6,681 bases of DNA from JACPIL01 sp964362365 (lineage in GTDB: Archaea > Nanobdellota > Nanobdellia > Woesearchaeales > GW2011-AR9). Below the pieces are notes generated by a model. That model was not told the DNA's origin. It saw nothing but the letters and a program-made list of their open reading frames with translations, and did no database searches. Position numbers and translations under genes: made by a program. The DNA lies in the NCBI GenBank assembly GCA_964362365.1, contig CAYIEF010000055.1, forward strand, positions 1 to 6,681, read 5' to 3'. Positions 6,670 to 6,681 of the stretch are shown here, one piece after another (positions within the stretch are counted from its first letter, which is position 1; every line of letters starts with the position of its first letter).

Positions 6670-6670
6670 A
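6661..6670 (-). promoter_or_regulatory. Candidate archaeal TATA box for the gene 4-gene 3 operon
   Basis: The minus strand reads TTTATAGATA, close to the archaeal TATA consensus (TTTAWATA). Its centre is about 26 bases from the gene 4 ATG, the usual distance from TATA box to transcription start in archaea, so the transcript would be leaderless or nearly so. A second, slightly weaker copy (TTATAGATA) lies 12 bases closer because of the tandem repeat. Upstream sequence that could show a BRE or an operator is mostly cut off by the window edge. Confidence 0.45.
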
Positions 6671-6681
6671 CATCGTATCAC

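Noticed and set aside
1..6681. CRISPR array, tRNA/rRNA, transposon or inverted-repeat boundaries
   Set aside because: The window is filled by four coding frames; I found no spaced repeats, cloverleaf-like segment or terminal inverted repeats.

Overview
This 6.7 kb window is almost entirely coding. It holds four cell-surface protein genes in two convergent pairs: genes 1 and 2 on the + strand (the first cut by the left edge), and genes 4 then 3 on the - strand. Gaps are tiny: a 4-base overlap between genes 1 and 2, 28 bases between the convergent ends, and 1 base between genes 4 and 3. I see no RNA gene, mobile element or CRISPR array.

The likely source is an archaeon, most plausibly an uncultivated DPANN-type lineage such as Woesearchaeota or a relative. 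This is inference. It rests on stacked Ig-like/CARDB/FN3 ectodomains with single membrane anchors and basic tails, many N-glycosylation sequons, an archaeal-type TATA element at leaderless spacing before gene 4, weak or absent Shine-Dalgarno sites, an L-T-G-x-A-V motif beside membrane segments, and domain types I remember from such genomes. No housekeeping gene is present to fix the taxonomy.

Layout. Gene 1 (1-1526, +) is the C-terminal part of a protein with repeats resembling cell-wall-binding repeat 2 (CWB2), two Ig-like domains and a C-terminal membrane anchor. Gene 2 (1523-2815, +) has an N-terminal membrane segment, a 'WQGYFG' surface domain, a proline-rich linker, a NEW3-like Ig domain and a C-terminal membrane segment. 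Gene 3 (2844-3824, -) is a secreted protein with a CARDB domain followed by a domain that looks homologous to the WQGYFG domain of gene 2. Gene 4 (3826-6639, -) is a 937-residue receptor-like protein with three Ig-like domains, an FN3 domain, a helical or coiled-coil stalk, a beta-rich membrane-proximal domain, one transmembrane helix and a 175-residue cytosolic helical domain.

No enzyme is recognisable. The natural reading is a cell-envelope or adhesion locus: gene 1 would contact a wall polymer or S-layer, genes 2 and 3 would carry related, probably disulfide-closed and glycosylated domains, and gene 4 is the only product with a sizeable cytosolic part that could link the surface to the cell interior. 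Regulatory signals are visible only before gene 4, where a perfect 12-bp tandem duplication carries the TATA-like and Shine-Dalgarno-like elements.
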